Part shown: one piece after another, positions 36,801 to 39,034 of the stretch
Position numbering within the stretch: the stretch's first letter is position 1
Layout of the letters: each line of letters opens with the position of its first letter
Assembly (NCBI RefSeq): GCF_905250085.1
Contig: NZ_CAJNOB010000056.1
Coordinates: 1-39,034, forward strand
DNA from: Candidatus Methylacidithermus pantelleriae
Lineage (GTDB): Bacteria; Verrucomicrobiota; Verrucomicrobiia; Methylacidiphilales; Methylacidiphilaceae
Reading direction: 5' to 3'
Length of the DNA stretch: 39,034 bases
Notes under the pieces: model-generated
The model's database searches: none
Told to the model about the DNA's origin: nothing
The model's input: only the letters and a program-made list of their open reading frames with translations
Made by a program: the position numbers and the translations under genes

Positions 36801-38104
36801 GAGTTTTCGATTCTTGCCTCCATCCAAACCCTATCGAGGACTTTGTGGAAAAGCAAACGCTTTCGAAGCTCTTCTGCCGCCCCGGTATTGAGGATTTTTT
36901 TGGCCAGTTCCCTTGCTTCCACTCCGTAGGCTTGGGCTAGTCGTCGGATTTCCTCATCGAGCTCAGCGGGCTCCACCTCGATCCCTTCCGCTTCGGCGAT
37001 CCGCTGAAAAAGAAACTCCATCTTTACCGTATCCCGAGCATTCCGCAGCGCATGGGAAAAGATTTCCCGCTTCTTTTCTTCAAGAACCTCGATCGGCACA
37101 CCTCTTTCTTGGTTTTCCAAAAGAATTTCTGAGATTCTTTCTCGCGTCCGGGCTTCTACGAGAGATTCGGGAAGCTCACATTCCACCATCTGGAGCAGGT
37201 GGGAAAGGAGATAACGTTTTTGTAGTGCTTCGGCTTGCGCCTCCTTTTCCTTCTGAAGTTTCCCGCGAATATGATCCCGCAACTCCGAAAGACTTACCCC
37301 CGCCAGTTCCTGTGCCAGCTCTTCAGTCCAGGCAGGGAGCATTGGCTCTTTAAGCGCTAAAAGCTCAACCGAATATTCCACCTCTTTGCCCCGCAAGGCC
37401 ACAACCCGCCAATCCTCCGGAAATCGAACCGGAATCACGCGTTTCTCGCCGATTTTCATTCCCTCGATTCCTTCCGGAAAACCAGGTGCGAAAACATCGG
37501 GCTGGAGCCAAATCCACAGTCGCCCAACCGTATAATCGCGCGGAAGAGTAAGCACCTGGCCCACCGGAACCCCTCCGATTCGTCCCTCAAGGGAAACCAG
37601 CGCAAAGTCTCCTCGACGTGCGGGCCGATCCGAAACCTCAATTAGGGTGGCTTTTTTTTGGAGTAGCTTTTCCAAGGCCTTGTCCACCTCTTCTTCCTTT
37701 ACCTCCACGGACACATAAGGCATGGAAAGACCCTTCCAAGCGGGAAGCGGAAACTGGGGAACACAATCCACAATCGCGGAAAAACTTAAGCTCCCACCCG
37801 GGGAAAACTCAATCTCCTCCGCCTGGACGGCCCGCACCACCGGGATGCGGCGGCTTTGAATTACCTCTTGGTAGGCCTTGGGAATCAACCGGTTTTGCAA
37901 TTCCTGGGTGATCTCCTTGCCGAAGCGTTTTTCCACAATTTCTTGAGGAGCTTTCCCCTGGCGAAAGCCTGGCAGGCGAACGGTGGTGGCAAACTCCTTG
38001 GCTATTCTTTTCCATTCCTTCTGAACTTGATCCGGCGGGATCTCAATTCGAAGTCTTTTCCGGCAACTGGAGACCTCTTCAATGGCAACGGTCAGTCCCT
38101 GCAT
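36797..38104 (-). CDS. tig: Trigger factor, ribosome-bound chaperone and prolyl isomerase
   Basis: 435 residues. The N-terminal domain carries the ribosome-docking loop GFRQGKAP. The middle FKBP-like prolyl isomerase domain (about 155-240) is rather divergent: it starts at [16 protein letters not shown] and has an insertion-rich loop, so isomerase activity may be weak. The C-terminal helical arms follow to the end. The protein meets nascent chains at the ribosome exit and keeps them from misfolding. ATG 38104 is the only start close to the family N-terminus. It leads the tig-clpP-clpX operon. Identity is firm. Confidence 0.95.
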   Translation of the reverse strand: MQGLTVAIEEVSSCRKRLRIEIPPDQVQKEWKRIAKEFATTVRLPGFRQGKAPQEIVEKRFGKEITQELQNRLIPKAYQEVIQSRRIPVVRAVQAEEIEFSPGGSLSFSAIVDCVPQFPLPAWKGLSMPYVSVEVKEEEVDKALEKLLQKKATLIEVSDRPARRGDFALVSLEGRIGGVPVGQVLTLPRDYTVGRLWIWLQPDVFAPGFPEGIEGMKIGEKRVIPVRFPEDWRVVALRGKEVEYSVELLALKEPMLPAWTEELAQELAGVSLSELRDHIRGKLQKEKEAQAEALQKRYLLSHLLQMVECELPESLVEARTRERISEILLENQERGVPIEVLEEKKREIFSHALRNARDTVKMEFLFQRIAEAEGIEVEPAELDEEIRRLAQAYGVEARELAKKILNTGAAEELRKRLLFHKVLDRVWMEARIENS

Positions 38105-38156
38105 GGTGCATTGTGCTGCCTTTAGGGGCAGTTCCGTGTTCGAAGCTCTTTCCTAC

Positions 38157-38186
38157 ACAATATCTTTCTTTGCCGGCAGCAGGCAA
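38157..38186 (-). promoter_or_regulatory. Possible sigma-70-type promoter for tig-clpP-clpX
   Basis: Reading the minus strand, TTGCCT (38186-38181) and TATTGT (38162-38157) lie 18 bases apart, fair matches to -35 and -10 boxes. Transcription would start near 38150, about 46 bases before the tig ATG. It is based on the pattern alone. Confidence 0.35.
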
Positions 38187-38212
38187 ACGTTCCACTGACT
38201 TTCCACGAGAAA

Positions 38213-38231
38213 TTCGGGTCAGCTTCCCGAA
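38213..38231 (-). terminator. Weak hairpin at the end of trxB
   Basis: On the minus strand TTCGGG pairs with CCCGAA across a 7-base loop that contains the trxB stop codon, and TTTCTC follows. The stem is only 6 bp and the T-run short, so termination would be partial. It separates trxB from tig. Confidence 0.3.
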
Positions 38232-39034
38232 CCGGAAAGGTAGCGCTCTGCGTCCATGGCTGCCATGCATCCCATCCCCGCCGCTGTAATGGCTTGCCGG
38301 TAAATCCGATCGACACAATCCCCGGCAGCAAAAACTCCCGGAACACTGGTGCGGGTCCCCTGGAAAACCCGGATGTATCCGTCCGGATCTAGCTCAAGCT
38401 TTCCCTCGAAAAGCCGCGTATTGGGGACGTGTCCAATAGCCACAAAGACTCCGGCGCAGTCCAGTTTTGAGGTTTGTCCTGTTTGCGTGTTCTTCAGTTC
38501 CACTGCGCACACCTGGTTTTTCTCTCCCAGCACCGCTTCCACGACCGTATTCCAGATTGGCTGGATCTTGGGATGACCCAGCGCGCGATCCGCCATGATC
38601 TTGGAGGCTCGGAGCCGGTCCCGCCGATGGATGAGGTAGACTTGGCTAGCAAAGCGTGTGAGGTAGAGAGCCTCCTCGCATGCTGAGTCACCTCCACCCA
38701 CTACGACAAGAGGCTGGTTACGGAACATTGGGAGTGCTCCATCGCAGGTGGCGCAATACGTAACCCCTTTTCCTTCCCACTCTTTTTCCCCGGGGACTCC
38801 CAACCGGCGAGGCTGGGCTCCCACGGCAATGATAAGAGCCCGAGTGTGCCAAATCTGACCGTTTACCCTAACCGAAAAGGGTGGTGGGTCCAGATGGACT
38901 TCCGTAACCTCTGATAAATACTGGATCTTGGCGCCAAAGCGTTCGGCCTGTTTCTGCATGGCCAGCATGAGGTCAGGACCCAGAATGCCCTCTGGAAAAC
39001 CCGGAAAATTTTCCACAAGCGTAGTGGTCGCCAG
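38219..39034 (-). CDS. trxB: Thioredoxin reductase, C-terminal part (5' end outside window)
   Basis: The frame is open to the window edge and begins in the middle of the protein at TTTLVENFPGFPEG; about 271 residues are seen of the usual 310-320. The redox pair is in YCATCDG. The NADPH loop reads VVVGGGDSACEEA, with R-R-D-R-L-R-A after it, and the C-terminal FAD motif is GVFAAGDC. The enzyme passes electrons from NADPH to thioredoxin in the cytosol. The missing N-terminal FAD-binding GxGxxG lies beyond base 39034. It stands upstream of tig on the same strand with a 114-base gap. Assignment is firm; the start cannot be set here. Confidence 0.95.
   Translation of the reverse strand: MATTTLVENFPGFPEGILGPDLMLAMQKQAERFGAKIQYLSEVTEVHLDPPPFSVRVNGQIWHTRALIIAVGAQPRRLGVPGEKEWEGKGVTYCATCDGALPMFRNQPLVVVGGGDSACEEALYLTRFASQVYLIHRRDRLRASKIMADRALGHPKIQPIWNTVVEAVLGEKNQVCAVELKNTQTGQTSKLDCAGVFVAIGHVPNTRLFEGKLELDPDGYIRVFQGTRTSVPGVFAAGDCVDRIYRQAITAAGMGCMAAMDAERYLSGSGS

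Overview
The window is a chromosomal segment of a bacterium with roughly mid-50s GC (estimated by eye) and mostly housekeeping genes. Several traits point to the Verrucomicrobia/PVC group, possibly a thermophilic Methylacidiphilum-type lineage. These are a single fused SecDF behind tgt-yajC, a rhodanese-DUF5069 fusion, a serine/proline-rich lipoprotein with a conserved glycine/proline-rich C-terminal module, a pair of GH57 alpha-glucan enzymes, and an archaeal-type RNA ligase with its PIN-domain partner. The lineage is an inference from gene content; there is no rRNA gene or other direct marker.

Layout. 1-0.7 kb: remnant of a TnpB gene running off the left edge. 0.8-6.8 kb: a DEDD exonuclease-like gene diverging from rhodanese-DUF5069, then comEC and a GT-C membrane glycosyltransferase. 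7.4-11 kb: a minus-strand run SDR > ribE > TPR-like exported protein, diverging from an EgtD-like methyltransferase. 11.6 kb: tRNA-Ser(CGA). 12.2-13.1 kb: a D,D-carboxypeptidase. 13.3-20.8 kb: a minus-strand run galT > GH57 > GH57 > lipoprotein > multicopper oxidase, with very short spacings in its first three genes. 21-24.8 kb: tgt-yajC-secDF on the plus strand. 25-28.2 kb: a divergent dihydropteroate-synthase-like gene next to a decayed IS607-type element whose tnpA and tnpB are both broken by frameshifts. 28.2-30.3 kb: hisB, with a possible tiny coupled ORF upstream, and a Nudix hydrolase. 30.9-32.7 kb: Rnl3-type RNA ligase and RNA-ligase-partner PIN protein, convergent and overlapping by 42 bp. 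33.2-39 kb: a minus-strand run trxB (partial), tig-clpP-clpX, mnmA and cutA.

How the genes work together. tig-clpP-clpX is the classic co-translational folding and proteolysis operon. tgt-yajC-secDF is the classic queuosine plus Sec-translocon accessory operon. galT with two GH57 proteins suggests sugar-nucleotide and storage alpha-glucan metabolism; one of the two GH57 proteins appears to lack its catalytic acid/base. The RNA ligase, its PIN partner and a nearby Ap4A-type Nudix hydrolase form a possible RNA repair or processing neighbourhood.

The best candidates for something new are the tail-to-tail overlapping RNA ligase/PIN pair, the GH57 with an Asp-to-Asn change at the acid/base position, the divergent DHPS-like protein, and an ATG-less small ORF that ends in an ATGA overlap with hisB. 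Two inverted copies of the same TnpB relic lie about 25 kb apart and could support inversion. I found no CRISPR array, rRNA or prophage.
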